Source: Tubiluchus corallicola
Taxonomy: Eukaryota; Priapulida; Priapulimorpha; Priapulimorphida; Tubiluchidae
Direction: 5' to 3'
Assembly (NCBI GenBank): GCA_030141605.1
Contig: JAQGDQ010000622.1
Span: 61,410 to 125,409 of the forward strand
DNA: 64,000 bases
Shown: piece by piece, positions 1-12,847 of the stretch
Layout: every line of letters starts with the position of its first letter
How positions within the stretch are numbered: position 1 is the first letter of the stretch
Program-made: the position numbers and the translations under genes
Notes under the pieces: generated by a model
The model's input: only the letters and a program-made list of their open reading frames with translations
Told to the model about the DNA's origin: nothing
The model's database searches: none

Positions 1-475
1 TGTATGATACTTGTAAGTTACAAGGGATACTGGCTGATTGCTGTACCTTTGCATCTTTGATTGTTAACTGACTAAGCGTGATTTGCAACGAGAGCTTTAA
101 AAGGAGCTTCCAGAAATTCTTGGGTAACAGGTTAACATATTCAAAGCAAAACCGCTACACTACCATATTTGCACATGATAAACATACCTGCTTACAAACA
201 AAACGGTACTTAACATGATTGTTTCTACATATATTATAGTGCACAAAAGCCGAACAAAGATGACATAAAAATAGGAAAGGCTCTTTGGGCACATACAAAT
301 GTTTTATTTTAAGGACGTGAAGGAAAAATATTGAGTTAATTACGCGGAGTCATTTGAGTCAATTACCGACATTTTTTGTGTACATCTGAATAGAAGTGGC
401 CCGTACCAGGCGTTTTTGAGTCAATTAAACGACTGAGCTTATTAACTGTGAGTCTATTAAGCGGCGCCTACTGTA
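1..475 (+). mobile_element. Pogo/Tigger-like MITE family A, copy 1 (cut by window edge)
   Basis: From about 60 to 475 this matches the copies at 50444-51212 (same strand) and 31875-32230 (opposite strand). It ends in CGGCGCCTACTG followed by TA, the same terminus as the complete copy. The left end is diverged or outside the window. It lies in or downstream of the tectonin gene. Confidence 0.7.
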
Positions 476-1732
476 ATATAAATGATCGGAATGCTTATCA
501 AAGCTTTCTCATTGGAAAATCGTTAGCGATAAATTCAGACGTAAAAAATCTGTTGCATTGTTTGTACTTAAATATTTTACATTTCTAAGCTATGAATAGG
601 TTGGCACAATATTAGTGCAGTAGCTATACAAGTTACAACAGATTAGATGCAATTCTGTCTTACAGTATGTCATAACATTAGTTAAATTTCAATCTAGTGT
701 GTCGACTACTGTTATGAACATTTCTGTTCTTTGCTAGTAGTTTATGCTCAATTGTCTTTCCAGTATTATAAATACAAAAGTAGTGATGAGTACATAGGGG
801 ATGTGGCCAGAAAAAATGGGCAGAGTTAGGCAAAATTGAGGCGAGGAATCTTTGCTTGGATGGGCCATTGCCTGTGAAATGTGAACAATGATTGCTGGAT
901 AGTCAGGTTTGGTCAATTTGGGGCTACAAGTCAAATCTCAGGTTTACCACACAGTTCATTTCCCGCATTTTTCGTCTACGCACCAGTTGCTATAGCAACA
1001 GCTTAACTCAATGTGCCTATTTTAGACACGCTGTCCTATGCTACAGCTAGCTATGTCCTACAGCATGGAAACGGGAAATTTTGTGTTGCAAAACCTGCTC
1101 AATTTAACATCTGGCAGCAGTAAATATCACATAATTAGCTTGATTATGACTAGTGTGTCAACAGCCATCAGTCTGCCAGGAAGTACCAGGTAGACTTACG
1201 TTGTAAATGACTTTTTCTTAGAATAAAACAGCACAATAAATAATCTTTTAGAGCATAAGAAAGGCAAAAAATTAGTGTTTAAGACAAAAAACAAGTATAT
1301 AGGACAAATTTAAATAGGTTTAAAATTTGTTAATTCTAAATTTACATTTGTAAAGACACTGTAATTTAATTTTCTTGTGTCTCGTGCATTTCTCAAATAG
1401 AAGCTAACATTAAATTGTCAGTTTGCCAAAAATTAGTAACTTGAAATGCTTTGAACCTATTTAATGTGATTAGTAGCGATTATGTTCTACTTAGGCAGAT
1501 GAATATAAAACGTGGAAAACGAGAAGAAAGTTGAATTTTCTGCTCAGAATAAACTTTTTGTTATAATTGTAAAAATATACCGTCGCTTGAATTTTAATAA
1601 ACTGAATGAGATGGAGAACACATCCGGCAAGCGTAGTCTTTTCCTTCAAATATACAATAAAATAAAGTGATATTGTATGCACTGCTGACCCATATGTGAT
1701 AAATCTAAACCTAAGTAAAACCTCTATAATAC
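476..1732. other. Probable intron of the tectonin gene, no gene seen
   Basis: AT-rich DNA between tectonin exon 4 and the family-A MITE. Short open frames here show no domain signature and I see no further tectonin exon. Confidence 0.5.
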
Positions 1733-1923
1733 CTGCAGTCAAGCCTCCATCTTCTGCTGTGCCAGAGCGATAATACACTTTATAATCATGATTTCTAGGT
1801 ACTGCCCATACACCCTGTTCTCCAACAGAAACCAAAGTCCAAGTATAACCAGAAATTTGTTCCCAATGTGTTCCAGCAAGGTCAGTGCCCGTCATTCCAG
1901 CTCTTCTGTACATGGTACCATCC
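1733..1923 (-). CDS. Tectonin gene exon 4: tectonin repeat
   Basis: 191 bp; acceptor TTCTAG|GG, donor CTGCAG|GTATTA, ending in phase 1. Encodes THWEQISG, WTLVSVGEQGVWAV and YYRSGTAEDGG, a textbook tectonin repeat. The following exon is not found between 476 and 1732 and is presumably left of the window. Confidence 0.75.
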
Positions 1924-4900
1924 CTAGAAGAAACAACAAATTTCACTAAGCATTAATTAAAAATTGATTATTATGCTAATATTTTTCAAAATGCTAAAAA
2001 TTTGAAAACGTTAATGCTTACAATTTTTTTTAAGAAAAAAGGTATAAAAATGTGATACCAGTCAGTAATATGTCGGTTACTTGAAATATTTTACAAGTTA
2101 TAGTGCTCATTGTCATTAGACTAGAGAAAAAAGAGAACACTAAAGAAGAAGAAGAGAATTCCAAACAGCCACCCATTTCAAAGGTATATTAGCCCCCCCC
2201 CCCCAAAAGAGGTCATCGCAAGAAGAAAAAAAATGAAATATAGCGTGAAAGAAACGGTGAACCAGAACTGAAAGACAGCTGTAAAAGGTACACAGAAAAG
2301 ATATTAACATAAAAATCCCCAAAGCCTCAGAAGCAAAATGTGTCACATGAGGAGAAACTTCAAAGGTGCAGCAGCAATAAGTGATCAGCTGCAAAGAAAA
2401 ATGTCACAGCGTACTCGTCAATTCCCCAAAGTGCCAGATCATTTGCATCGTTGACACTAATCATCTTCATGACAACCGCATCTTCCGAATGACTCGTTAC
2501 TTCACCTTGTGGTCTGTCCGCTGAAATATCTGTAAATAACAATATCAGACCAGTCCGAAAAGAGCAGCCAGACATCTACAAGCAAATATTTAATATAATT
2601 ATAATATATCTTTTGATAATATTATTTACTATCACTTAGTTATTATCCTCATGCATGAGGTGCTAGTAATAAACATCTACCTGCAGTTTTTAAAAATTCT
2701 GTGAAACTTAAAATAAAGAATTATAACATGCGGTTTACATGCATAATATGTCACCAATGCTGCAAGACATTTTATTCACTTTGTGAAATTAAACAGATTT
2801 CATAACCCTAACTCATTTAGAAAAGTACTTTATATGACTTATAAGTATAATGAAACGGTAAAACATTATAATAATGTTAACCACATACTAAGCGTACATG
2901 CTCTGTAACGTTATTATTGGTTAAATTAAGTTAGTCATTGCTTTTAGCATTCTTTGATTTTAACTCATTTGAGGGTTACCTTGTCTCTTTTTTCTTTTTA
3001 CACTATGTCACCTATGTGTCTACTCAAGTTATTTTCCTCATCGAAATAATTCTATAGTAATTTATTTACATTACCCAGTATAATAACTGCATATTCACCA
3101 GAACTGTAATTGTTGCAATATCCTGTTATCTGTACATTTCTTTTGCATGGTAACCGCTAAATTTTTGGATTTATATACTTTGGCCATTACAAATTTTATA
3201 GTGTTTGGAATGCAAAATTAAGCTAAACCAGGACAAAACAACACAAACCAAGCTGAATAATGGCAAACCGAACAAAACCAAGTATAACGGCTATAGTATA
3301 ACCAAGTATAAAACCAAGTATAACGAACAAAACCGTCGCATGGTTGCTATTTTGCACTAATGGTGATTGAATTCAACGGAGATTATAAAAATGTCATAAA
3401 TCTGACTTAATGTTTAACCACAGGAAATTTATTACGTAATTATCCATGTAACCACATCCAGCAGCGCTTCAGATCTCAGACCACAATATAATAATCAGAT
3501 TTTACAATCGCAAAAAGTAATAATCTCGTAAACTCGTATAACAAGTCACATTTTAACAGGCATCCATTTACGTCGTCTGCCCAGCAGTAGAACAATGCAT
3601 CATTCCCTACACAACCGCCAAAGAGGAGGGCAGTACAGTCCAATATAGGAATACATTGAGACAGAGCAGTTACACCAAGAATAAGCCAAACAAAATCAAG
3701 TTAAACTAATCCCAGCCAAATAAAACAAGGAATCAAAAAAGTGTGCTTAATTGCATGGTTGTCCACCTTCGACCCTTGTCACGAATTTACAAGAAAATCG
3801 GAACATTGGAATTTGCAAATACAACTTATTGCACCTGATGAGCATGTGTATGACTAGTTTTATAACCCAAAAGAGGAAGCAACAGTTGTACTGTGAGGCA
3901 TTATTGTTTTTGCAGAATTTGTAAAAAACTTTTCAGGCTAAATGCTCTGAAAGTAAATTTAAAAATTGAAATTTATTAATTTACAGAACATAATGTCACG
4001 ACTAATAAGCACTTTTAGAAGCACTTTACAATTTACATTAATAGTCATGAACATTTACAATAAAAACAGTGTGCACGTGGTATTATAGTCTGCATACAAG
4101 CTGAACTGATATACACAATAAATATTGTCAGAAATAAAAATAATATTATTAAAAATATATAATATTAATAATACATTTTGTAATAATATTATCATATAAT
4201 ATTAAAAATAAAACTACTCATTCATATAATAATAAAGCACAATTATAAGAAAAAAGACATGAAATGTAGTGTCAAAGTGAAAAATCACAGATAAAAGACT
4301 CGACAAAATAAATGTTTTTTAGGACTTCCTTAAACTTCTGTAAATTCGAACAATTTCTCAGCTAAACAGATAGCGAGTTCCAAAATTTAGGAGCAAGGGA
4401 CGAAAAAAAACCATCTGCTGGAAAGTGCGTTTTTTCATTGAGTGGTACATTGAGCTCAAAGTATTAGAATGAAGCTCTTGCTGCACCTATATTTCTTGGA
4501 TAGAGTCGCAGCTGTAATCTTTCCTGTAAATAAGCCAGTGCCTGACCATGAATCAATTGTAAAAACCAAGACTTCAAAGACCCAACTAAATTTTATTGTA
4601 ACCTCTGAATGTTAATAGAATCGAGTAAGAAAAACAAAAAAAATGGTTTACTTACACTTCAACACGTGAAATTGTAAAAAAACTGAAAAAACCGAAATAC
4701 AATTTGAGTGAAACAAACTTTTCCAAGATACATCAACACAAACCAGTAAACATTGTGCTTTGTGGAAAGAGGCGCCATTGTGGTACTGATACAGGGTACA
4801 GCCCATCATTGGAACAATCCAATACATTGCTAACGACACTACCCAACTGGTACATGGCAAAAATGGGAATTGAATAAACAATGCACCATGCAACAGAAAA

Positions 4901-5701
4901 TGTAACGCTTTACCGATTGGCATTACCTGTCATAACGTAGAATTCATTACCAGATGTGACATAAATAACATTTTCCCCGACTGCAGCCCTTTCGAACGCA
5001 GCATCTGCAGCTATGCTTATCCAATTCAAACCACCAGAGCCAACATTGTGATATGTGCCATTACGAAATAGCAAACCTCTTTCTTCAGTTTGTACCCAAA
5101 CACCAGCTCTGCCAACAAAAATATCTACTGCATCTCCAGCATCTGACAGCTGTTTCCATGACGAACCGATAAAGCCAGCTAAAACATTTCACCAACATCG
5201 TTAAAATGTAATGGTAAATAGCATGTTAGCACATAGTACAAAAAATTAAGTCTGAATTAAATTAGCTTCATTATTCAATCTCTGTGAAACAGAGAAATTA
5301 GGAAAAATAAAGAAATGAGAATCTTCCTAACAAAATTAAGCACTCAGTTTCGATCTGACATGTATATCATCAATGCACAACAAAATTATGCAATGCATAT
5401 GTAGGCCTATACATATTATAACAATGTGTATAATAACTGTATAATGCATATGCAAAGGCACCGATGTACACTCTCATTCAGGACCCATTCATTCTCTGGA
5501 CACAAAATTCCTTGGATAATAATAATTTAAATGACCAAGGAGAATTAGTTAATATATGAAAAAACATTTGAAAAAGTTGCATTGTTGGTGTGCTACTGTG
5601 ATTTGCTTATATATAATTAATAGCAATATAATATTATTAGATTATATGATTATTATGTTATATTATTATAACAAAACTATATAATTAGCAATACATATTT
5701 A

Positions 5702-5758
<57 letters not shown>

Positions 5759-6419
5759 TATATAGGTACACACTAACACATATAGCTTGGAGCTGGTATT
5801 ATAGTAAAAGCCCATGTGCACCAAAAATAGTATTCTTTGGCCAATACAAGCAAAATTAGTTATCACATAAAAAACTAGGTTTGAAAATCTTGCACTGGTT
5901 AATAAGCCAATTAGACTTGTTAATTAATGTTACTTTTTATGTTCATTAAAATCAAGTTGGGCGAAGTGTATATAACAGTCTAATAATGCCTATAAAACAC
6001 TGGATTTTTACTAGTATCTAATTGTGAAATTGGTGGCTCAAAACCAGACTCACATTCATTTTAAATTTCTTTATTTCAGGCAACATGTCGTTTCACAAAC
6101 TTTAAACTGCAGTTTTAACCCATTTTAAGGTAGTAACACTAAAACCAGGATAACAAAAATGCATGTGTAGTTGGCTATGTTGCTATAAATAATTAATACT
6201 ACCTGTTATGAAATCTAAAATTTTTAAGTGATTGATTAAGTAAATGATGGCTTACAAATTACAAATTAATAATCTAGCTCACTGTAGCACAAAATTTAAA
6301 ATAAAAACGCAAAATTATTTTAAATATTACCATTACTATGAAAATATAACAAGCTTACCATTTAAGTAATGCAAATCAACTAAAAATAAAAACAACGCCA
6401 GCGTAATTGTCGAACTCAT
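1733..6419 (-). CDS. Secreted tectonin-repeat (beta-propeller) protein, 3' end off window
   Basis: A four-exon model on the minus strand: 6359-6419, 4927-5178, 2415-2520 and 1733-1923, joined by GT-AG introns of phases 1, 1 and 2. The joined frame stays open for about 203 residues and then runs off the left side (last exon ends in phase 1). Exon 1 is a hydrophobic signal peptide. The rest shows tectonin-type motifs: W followed by a GxAGVWV strand, LALWGIDEDGTMYRRAG (created across the 2415/1923 junction), HWEQISG, and GVWAV followed by YYRSG. In known families (tectonins, tachylectin-1, fish-egg lectin, TECPR) such repeats build six-bladed propellers that bind carbohydrate or lipid A-type ligands. 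At least two to three repeats are visible. A role as secreted lectin is inferred from family and signal peptide only. No other family fits as well. Confidence 0.75.
2415..2520 (-). CDS. Tectonin gene exon 3
   Basis: 106 bp, entered in phase 1 (CAG|CG) and left in phase 2 (GACGA|GTACGC). It ends in LALWGIDE, which joins DGTMYRRAG of the next exon to make a canonical tectonin strand. This junction is the best internal proof of the model. Confidence 0.7.
2521..4264. other. Tectonin intron, AT-rich
   Basis: Noncoding by inspection. Holds low-complexity ACCAAGTATAA-type repeats around 3230-3330 and an ATAATATTA-rich patch around 4135-4225. No recognisable exon. Confidence 0.5.
4265..4546 (-). mobile_element. 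Decayed LINE fragment: reverse transcriptase C-terminal tail
   Basis: On the minus strand the frame reads YLQERLQLRLYPRN, then LNVPLNEKTHF, then SLAPKFWNSLS, then a stop, then SNLQKFKEVLKN. The order 'arginine-rich block, VP, AP-WNSL, FK-LK' is the conserved end of CR1/L2/Jockey-type reverse transcriptase ORFs. Two in-frame stops show it is dead. It sits in the same orientation as the tectonin gene, inside its second intron. Confidence 0.7.
4927..5178 (-). CDS. Tectonin gene exon 2: tectonin repeat
   Basis: 252 bp, phase 1 on both sides. The acceptor is TTTTAG|CT and the donor is ACAG|GTAATG. The translation has SSWKQLSD, VGRAGVWVQ, LLFRNGTYH and NWISIAAD, i.e. the alternating Trp and Gly-x-Trp/Val strands of a tectonin blade pair. 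Confidence 0.75.
5179..6358. other. First intron of the tectonin gene
   Basis: AT-rich intron, including the TA microsatellite. No second exon candidate or known repeat seen. Confidence 0.6.
5703..5756. repeat. (TA)n microsatellite
   Basis: About 27 uninterrupted TA dinucleotides in the first tectonin intron. Confidence 0.95.
6359..6419 (-). CDS. Tectonin gene exon 1: signal peptide
   Basis: ATG at 6419-6417 opens 20 codons rich in L, F, I and V, ending in phase 1 at a consensus donor (G|GTAAGC). Splicing to 5178 creates an Ala codon. This start is chosen because it gives a clean signal peptide; an upstream in-frame ATG would add a cytosolic-looking stretch. Confidence 0.7.
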
Positions 6420-6974
6420 GTCGCTTACGAAGTGCGTGCAGTAACACAAACCACAACTATGGTAAGCGAGAAATGATCTGACTTTGTTGACAAGAAAAAG
6501 CTGATTAAATGTGCAGAGCACTGAGAGTGTCATAGTGATGCTGACAATCCCATGGAAATAAGCTCATAAACAATTAACAAGCAACATCGCCAGTCAACAT
6601 GTTTATTTATTCAAGGCATTGCGATAATTACAATTACTGAACACAAGACAAATATGATATGCAGGTAATAAAGTGGCGTCAGACATCCGCAGACTGAAGC
6701 AGCATTCTCAAACTACAAGTATGCGGTAAGATTGCGAAACAGCCGTAGTCATAAAACAAGGCAAGACATGAATATATGTACACCATGTGTTTCAGGGTCC
6801 CGGTTATCAAGTTAAAACCACCAAACCAAATCTTGGTGATGCTAAACCTTAAACTATATGTTGACCTATAAGGCTAAAAGTAAAAACTAGAATGCTCAAT
6901 ACTGAATTACACATTCTGAGTTTGGAGTACTCCGCTCGAAAAAAGTGTTAGGGAAGAATTACTTTTTGCACACT

Positions 6975-7403
6975 CAGGGTTCCCACAGAATTTGAAAATA
7001 AATTTTCCTGACTCTTCCATGACTTTTCCTTGACCAAATATTGATTTTCCATGACCAGGATAAGCAGAAATTGCATTACTAGTATACACATATTCCAACA
7101 TTTTTGTGTATGACATTCATATATATATACTGATATATAATGTGTCAGGCTAATCATAATTTTTGGAACAGAAATTGAAACTGTGAGTCTGCCATAGCAA
7201 AATTTCATTTGAACACGAATCACTGAAAAATATGTTTGGAAAAACATCGGTTCACGGTGAATATTTTTGCAACCCTTTCTCATTTCCCTGGCTTTTTGCC
7301 CCATTTTCATCATTTTCCCTGACTTTTTAACAAATTATCTTTTTCGCTGACTTTGCAGGATAGCCTGTACTTTCAAGGATTTTCCCTGACAGTGGGAACC
7401 CTG
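6975..7403. mobile_element. hAT-like MITE with CAGGGTTCCCAC termini
   Basis: The element starts with CAGGGTTCCCAC and ends with its exact reverse complement, GTGGGAACCCTG; 429 bp. ACACT lies directly outside both ends (6970-6974 and 7404-7408). The interior is built of repeats of TTTTCCCTGACTTT. CAGGG-type termini are typical of hAT elements. An 8-bp target duplication is not intact, so the superfamily call is an inference. Confidence 0.75.
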
Positions 7404-7408
7404 ACACT

Positions 7409-9392
7409 GTAGTGCAGTCCTCGCTCTTCCGTGAGCTTGCTGATGGGAGAATGTTTAAAGCAAAGCAGGTTGAGACACTGATGTTAACAATAAATTACAA
7501 AAAATTAGTTTTTATTGTCCTATCAATATTATTCTAGGAATATCATCATCGTATCGAACATTGGTATTGCTGCATATCGTTCATCTTTATAAAAGCATTT
7601 CACTTTGCTTTTTCATTTATGCACTAGAATTATGAAATACCATCACACCAGTACGACAACATACACACTAATTCAGAATTCATATATCCACGGCCATATG
7701 AATTAAATCATAGTTTTTTCATTTGTGCATAGTTGTAAATATGTTTGATTTTATTCGTCGTTACTTTCCATTACTGCACAGTAGTTTAGATTGCACTGAC
7801 GCATTTGCCTTCAGCAGTGTAAGTTTTTATTAACTAACACTGATTGATTATCTCTGTAAAGTTTTTATCAGTGATTATCAATGTATTTTAATGGCAAATA
7901 AAGATTATATATATATATATTCTCAACAGACATGTAAAAACTTTCAAGTTTGCAACCTAGACAGTCCACTTTCATAAAAAGCAGTAAGTTAATTAAGTAA
8001 ATTTTTTGGACTCGAACAATAAAATTATCAGTGAAATTATTAGTATTGCTTCTTTCAAGTACAGTAGTTTGTATCTGAAATAAACTAAGAACCAGGGATT
8101 CAAAACGTGCATAATTATTACACGTATCTCACATAATGACAATGATATATACCAGTATAAGTATGTTACATTAGTAAGGTATAGATAGGGTTGGCCTACT
8201 GCATAATAACCTCTAACATACGGTCCAGTTGCATTTTAGTAATATTTAATCATTATACAATGATGGAGATGTGCAGGCTAGATTCTACATTGCCAAAATT
8301 TATGTTTGTGATAGTAAATAATACGAAAAATGAATTACAGACAAATCTCTTTATACAACCTGCTTTGGGATTGCAAAAAGATGGCATTATAATGAGGTAT
8401 ATTAATACATCATTACATGTATGGATATTTTGTTTTGCTAAAAGTTTGGGCATTAAACGAGGTTAGCATTGCAAAGGGTGGCACGTTGTAACAAGGTATG
8501 ACTGTATACTGTATGACTGTATGACTATACACTAGGACATCAGGATATCGTCAATAAAGAAGTCACTGGGAGATAACATAAGTCATATTTTCTTGATTAC
8601 AAAATGGTTTAATCAAAAACTCATGGACGTAAGCATTGTGCATTTTTTTTTCTATAAACGAAACTAGACTATATATTTCCACTAATTCATTTGACTAATT
8701 TCAATTGACAATAATAAAATCTAGAACCAGGCCAATATTTCTCCTGCTATAATTAATGAAAAGTTGAGCATTTTTTATAACAGCATTAGACAGAGCTGTA
8801 GCTAAATGTCCGAATGTACCTGCGTTAATTAAGCTCTGCAGGGGTGCGAAATAACTTGCACGCTGATTCAGCAGTCAACGAAACTGATTGACATTATGTT
8901 AAACGTCACTTGTCCTACTTCGACTAGTGACCTACTCCGCTCCCAACAACTACACCTTACATAATAATATGCTTCATTTGAATTTTGTAATATTTCTAAA
9001 AACTCGCGCATGTATAAAAAATGTTGATGGCATCGGGTTGCCTTGTTGACAACTGATGTGACTTATTTTTTCAGCTTTTATTCGCCTCAAAATGCCATTT
9101 TTTTGAAAGTTCACAGTTTTCAATAAGCTTCGCTAGGTGGCACGTCTGTTATACTGGTTACTATGGTGACTGCCCGCCAACATGCCACGCATGCGTATAT
9201 ATAACACGTGTTTTAGCGAGATGTGAGAGTGTAATTTTGAGTAAATTTTGAAAGTATTTAATGAAATGTGTTATTAATTGCTTGTGTGAGAGTAGGCCTA
9301 TTAACGTACAGAATCTTACAAACAGCTCTTGTGTAAAGGAGAGAGAATTTGTGTGAACATTTTGTCGATATTCATTCTGGGTGTTGTGTTCG
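7409..9392. other. Intergenic DNA with LINE-tail and hAT debris
   Basis: At 7508-7640 the DNA resembles part of the hAT-like element at 58018-58676 (shared ATCAATATTATTCTAGGAAT). Around 7800-7920 a segment ends in GGCAAATAAAGATTATATATAT, like the 3' end of the LINE at 60110. Short open frames at 8191-8466 on both strands have no recognisable motif and are not called. Confidence 0.45.
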
Positions 9393-10968
9393 TTACTTTT
9401 CAAAAGTAATCTGTCTTGATTACTATTTACGTTAGAAAATTGTAACGAAATTACTCATTACTGACTTTTAGCAAGGGTAATCACTTACTGATTACTCATT
9501 ACTTTTGGGTGGTAGTTTTAATAGTGCTCTAATGAAAAGTGTTCATCTGTTTTGCAGATATATTATATATATTAATTAGGCGCTATTACACTTTCGCACC
9601 GCCTAGCTTTTCTTGGCCTATTGGTTGTTTTCACGCCTGCAGGCCAGAAAGCAGACCAACAGGCGTAATATACACCATATTCCCATAATATTATTGCTTC
9701 TTACGCTTTATAAGTACAGATTAAAATCATGCATTACTTACCCACCGCCGCCATTAAAAGCTGCACGTGAATAACCGTGTTTACACCACTGATGCGCAAT
9801 CGCTCTCGCGCAGTGACGTGTTTGGCCCTTAACCTGTATTTGTAGTTTCTTCGCATAATTTATGATTATTAGGGTTGCAGCTACGGGAATTTGTATCGTA
9901 TCGCGGGTGGGCCTGGAACGGAACAGTTATTTATCATTAATTTTATTTATTACTGTAGTATTATTACTATTAGATTATAAAAAAGTAAAGGTTTTTTCTT
10001 TCTTTCGTAAATGCGGTGAAGATGAAAGTGTGTCACGTGCCTCTTAAGCTAGGCCCTGATAATGCATAAACTAGTACGAAATTTGTCACGTGACTACACA
10101 CACAAACAAGATGGCGATACGCCCTGTATAGGTGTAGAACTGTGAATACAGCGTAATTATTGGTAATTATACCTAAATATATTATTAAATTACAATTAGA
10201 TTAGCGGAAAGATTCACTGATGACGTAAGAATAATAGAATGATGACTTACGAGCCTACAAACGAGTAATAACCTATAAAAAGCTAGGCGGTGCGAAAGTG
10301 TAATAGCGCCTATTAATTATATTATAATAATTTTTAATATATTTAAGTTTACGCAAAAGGTGTACTGCATAGTGTTAAACTGTTATATTTACTTCTTCTG
10401 CCATTACAAAATTAAAATAAATGCTCTCTTGCCATTTGTCAAAAGCTCCTGCTTGCTAAGATCACCATGACGTCGGATCTTTGTCACTGATAGCGATTGC
10501 AAACAACTGTACACACAATAGTGTTCAGCAGTGTTACTTTACTGGGCCAGGGACTACTAAATATACACAGAGAAGTCCTTGACTGGTCCTGGGCCTTCAC
10601 TATACTATATTGGCCTATAGTATACGCACTGTGCATGACTAAGTATTGAGTGCATAAAACAATAGCTGCAGCTGTAAAAGTCAGTCAGTCTGAATGTCAA
10701 ATAATTAGGTCATTATTTGAGCAAAGTAATAAACCACCCCATGGAATTTGCGTGCAGGCGTTGCGTGTCAGAGATATACAAAAGAAAGGCAGCAAAACGA
10801 CCACAAAATAGCCTATGTTTAAAATGTCTTTCTATGGATATAAGTAATGCAAGTTTAGTAGCGTTATTGCCAAAGCAACGAGTCATCTGATTACAAGGGT
10901 AAGCAGATTAATTGCATTGTATTACTTGTTACTATGAAAAGTAAGCTGATTGCAGTAATGTGCTGCCA
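9393..10968. mobile_element. Possible outer inverted-repeat element split by an insertion
   Basis: 9393-9530 (AAAAGTAATC and TGATTACTCATTAC motifs) and 10858-10968 (ATCTGATTACAAGGG, TTACTTGTTACTATGAAAAG) look like diverged opposite ends of one GTAATC-rich inverted-repeat element. The 734-bp element at 9578-10311 sits inside it. The outer boundaries are not defined. Confidence 0.4.
9578..10311. mobile_element. 734-bp DNA transposon with 34-bp terminal inverted repeats
   Basis: The left end reads AGGCGCTATTACACTTTCGC and the right end is its exact inverse; the match runs about 34 bp to the AGCTTTT inner edge. ATTAATT flanks both ends (9571-9577 and 10312-10318) as a perfect 7-bp direct repeat. 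No transposase is encoded (one 61-codon frame only), so it is non-autonomous. Near-perfect termini suggest recent movement. Superfamily not recognised. Confidence 0.85.
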
Positions 10969-12847
10969 TCTAACATTGGTCATTCATTGCAAATGGCGAT
11001 ATCATATTATCATGATTAGCTCACCAGTTGCCACATCAATTTAAAAATAATAATACTGTTAGGTAAGCCTGGGTATTGTTTTTTTAGGTTTATGCCTTTT
11101 TCACAGCTAGCCCTTGTCATGCATTACCAAAATTTTGAACGTGTTATTCATCATAGTGAAAATTACACTGAGTGTCGGGAAACTAATAAGCTTTTGCATT
11201 TATGACTTAATATGTCATCATATCATTTGTTTTTATGCCTAACACCAAAATCGTGTTAGTTTTGCAAATTTTAACCATTCAAATAGGAAGGAGTGTCAAA
11301 AAACACATCATTGAGTTCACTACCCCAGCCAAATTTACTAGATGGATATAAGTTTTCTCTCTTTTAAAATCAAAATGGTGTTAAATCCCTGTAAGATAGT
11401 TAGCCAAATTACTTTCGAATTTTTTCCTGTATTTCCTTTTTATACTTTTTATTTATGTTTTTGACAGTTTCCCCAGAATAAGCCTTTCACATAATTGACA
11501 AAATGTATCCTTTATTGTAGATGAGAGCTGTTGCAGGATGTAGAATAATTTAGTGATTGGGCCGACCACAAAAAAAATTGTTTTTGTCTTACCTCATGAG
11601 CTCAAAAATATTATTAGGGAAGAAGGAAGATTTTTTAAGCTTTGTGAATGTTTAAAGCTGAATCGCTAAATCGTGGAATATTTAAGAACTGTTGAAATAA
11701 AGTTATTTTCCACTGGTTAGCAGTGATGTTCTACATTTTTTCAATGCACATTTTTCAAACTTTTTTTTACTTTTGCATCACTAAATTATCATATAATTAT
11801 CAATTATTGTATAGCCTCTTTTTATATCACGAACATGTACGTTCTAATAATTATGGAATAAGCAGCCACACTACTCGGCCATTAATACACCGATTTGGCG
11901 GAAAATCCCATACTTTTTAGCCTCTAATACAATGAGCAATCTACAAAATGGCAACTCTGGCCGAGAGTTAGCCATGGAAAAACATGGCCGCATCCTGCGT
12001 TCCCCTGAAAGACCAATGTTATAATAATTATTGCATTTTACATTTTAAATTAATAAAAATACGCTTTTATGTGACTGCATCAAGTAAGCATATAAACTTA
12101 CAAGAAAAAGTATGAATTTCCCAGGGAGGTTCGCAAAAAAATTTTACCCAGGCAATTAGACGGAAACAAAAGAATTTTGATTAGCACCCTTGTCATAGTG
12201 TCAGCAGTGCAATGAATCTGCTTTTGTGGCAAAAGGAGAAAAATGTGACTAAAAGAGGGACGGTCTGATACCTTGACGTTAAAAATAACACTTAATTGAC
12301 AACTTTATTAAAAATGAAGTATTGAAGTTGTATTTGAATGGAATTGTATAGACTAAGTGATGGCAGCTCAGCAGCGTTTAGAACTGATTCAACAACGTCA
12401 GTAATTTTTGCTTTTTGTATCCACTTGAAAGTTGAATGGGGGTGGTGCAGAGTAAAATGGAAATGGAAATTGCCAAATGTGAAACATTGATTGGTGCATG
12501 GGGAGACACTGCCTTCTTATTTCACATCCATTTAGCGTGATGTTTTATAAATCACACTATATGTGGGGCTGCATGCAGAATATTAGCAATGATACCAATA
12601 ATGCATTCAGTGGGGTACACTTGTAGTAAAATACCCAGTAATATTGTTTTTGTTATTTTTCTATAGAGAACATCAACAAATGCGCCTTTTTTGTTGAAAT
12701 CTGAGAAATCTAGACAACTGTGTACTTTTGTTGCCTATATAAGTCACCAGGGATGTGTGTTACTATGTTTATTGACAGCCTGAATATTGTTACATAAAGA
12801 GAATTGTAGTAATTCCTTTTTGGGACAAATTTCACTCTAATCCTGAT
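10969..12847. other. Upstream region of the WSC gene
   Basis: No gene or clear repeat recognised. This is the likely promoter region of the plus-strand WSC gene, but no core promoter motif could be assigned with confidence. Confidence 0.4.

Noticed and set aside
4648-4923. 91-codon minus-strand frame next to tectonin exon 2
   Set aside because: It starts just after the exon 2 donor and runs through intron sequence; no tectonin motif.
8191-8466. Overlapping open frames of 91 and 66 codons on opposite strands
   Set aside because: No recognisable motif, no splice support, and flanking DNA is repeat debris.
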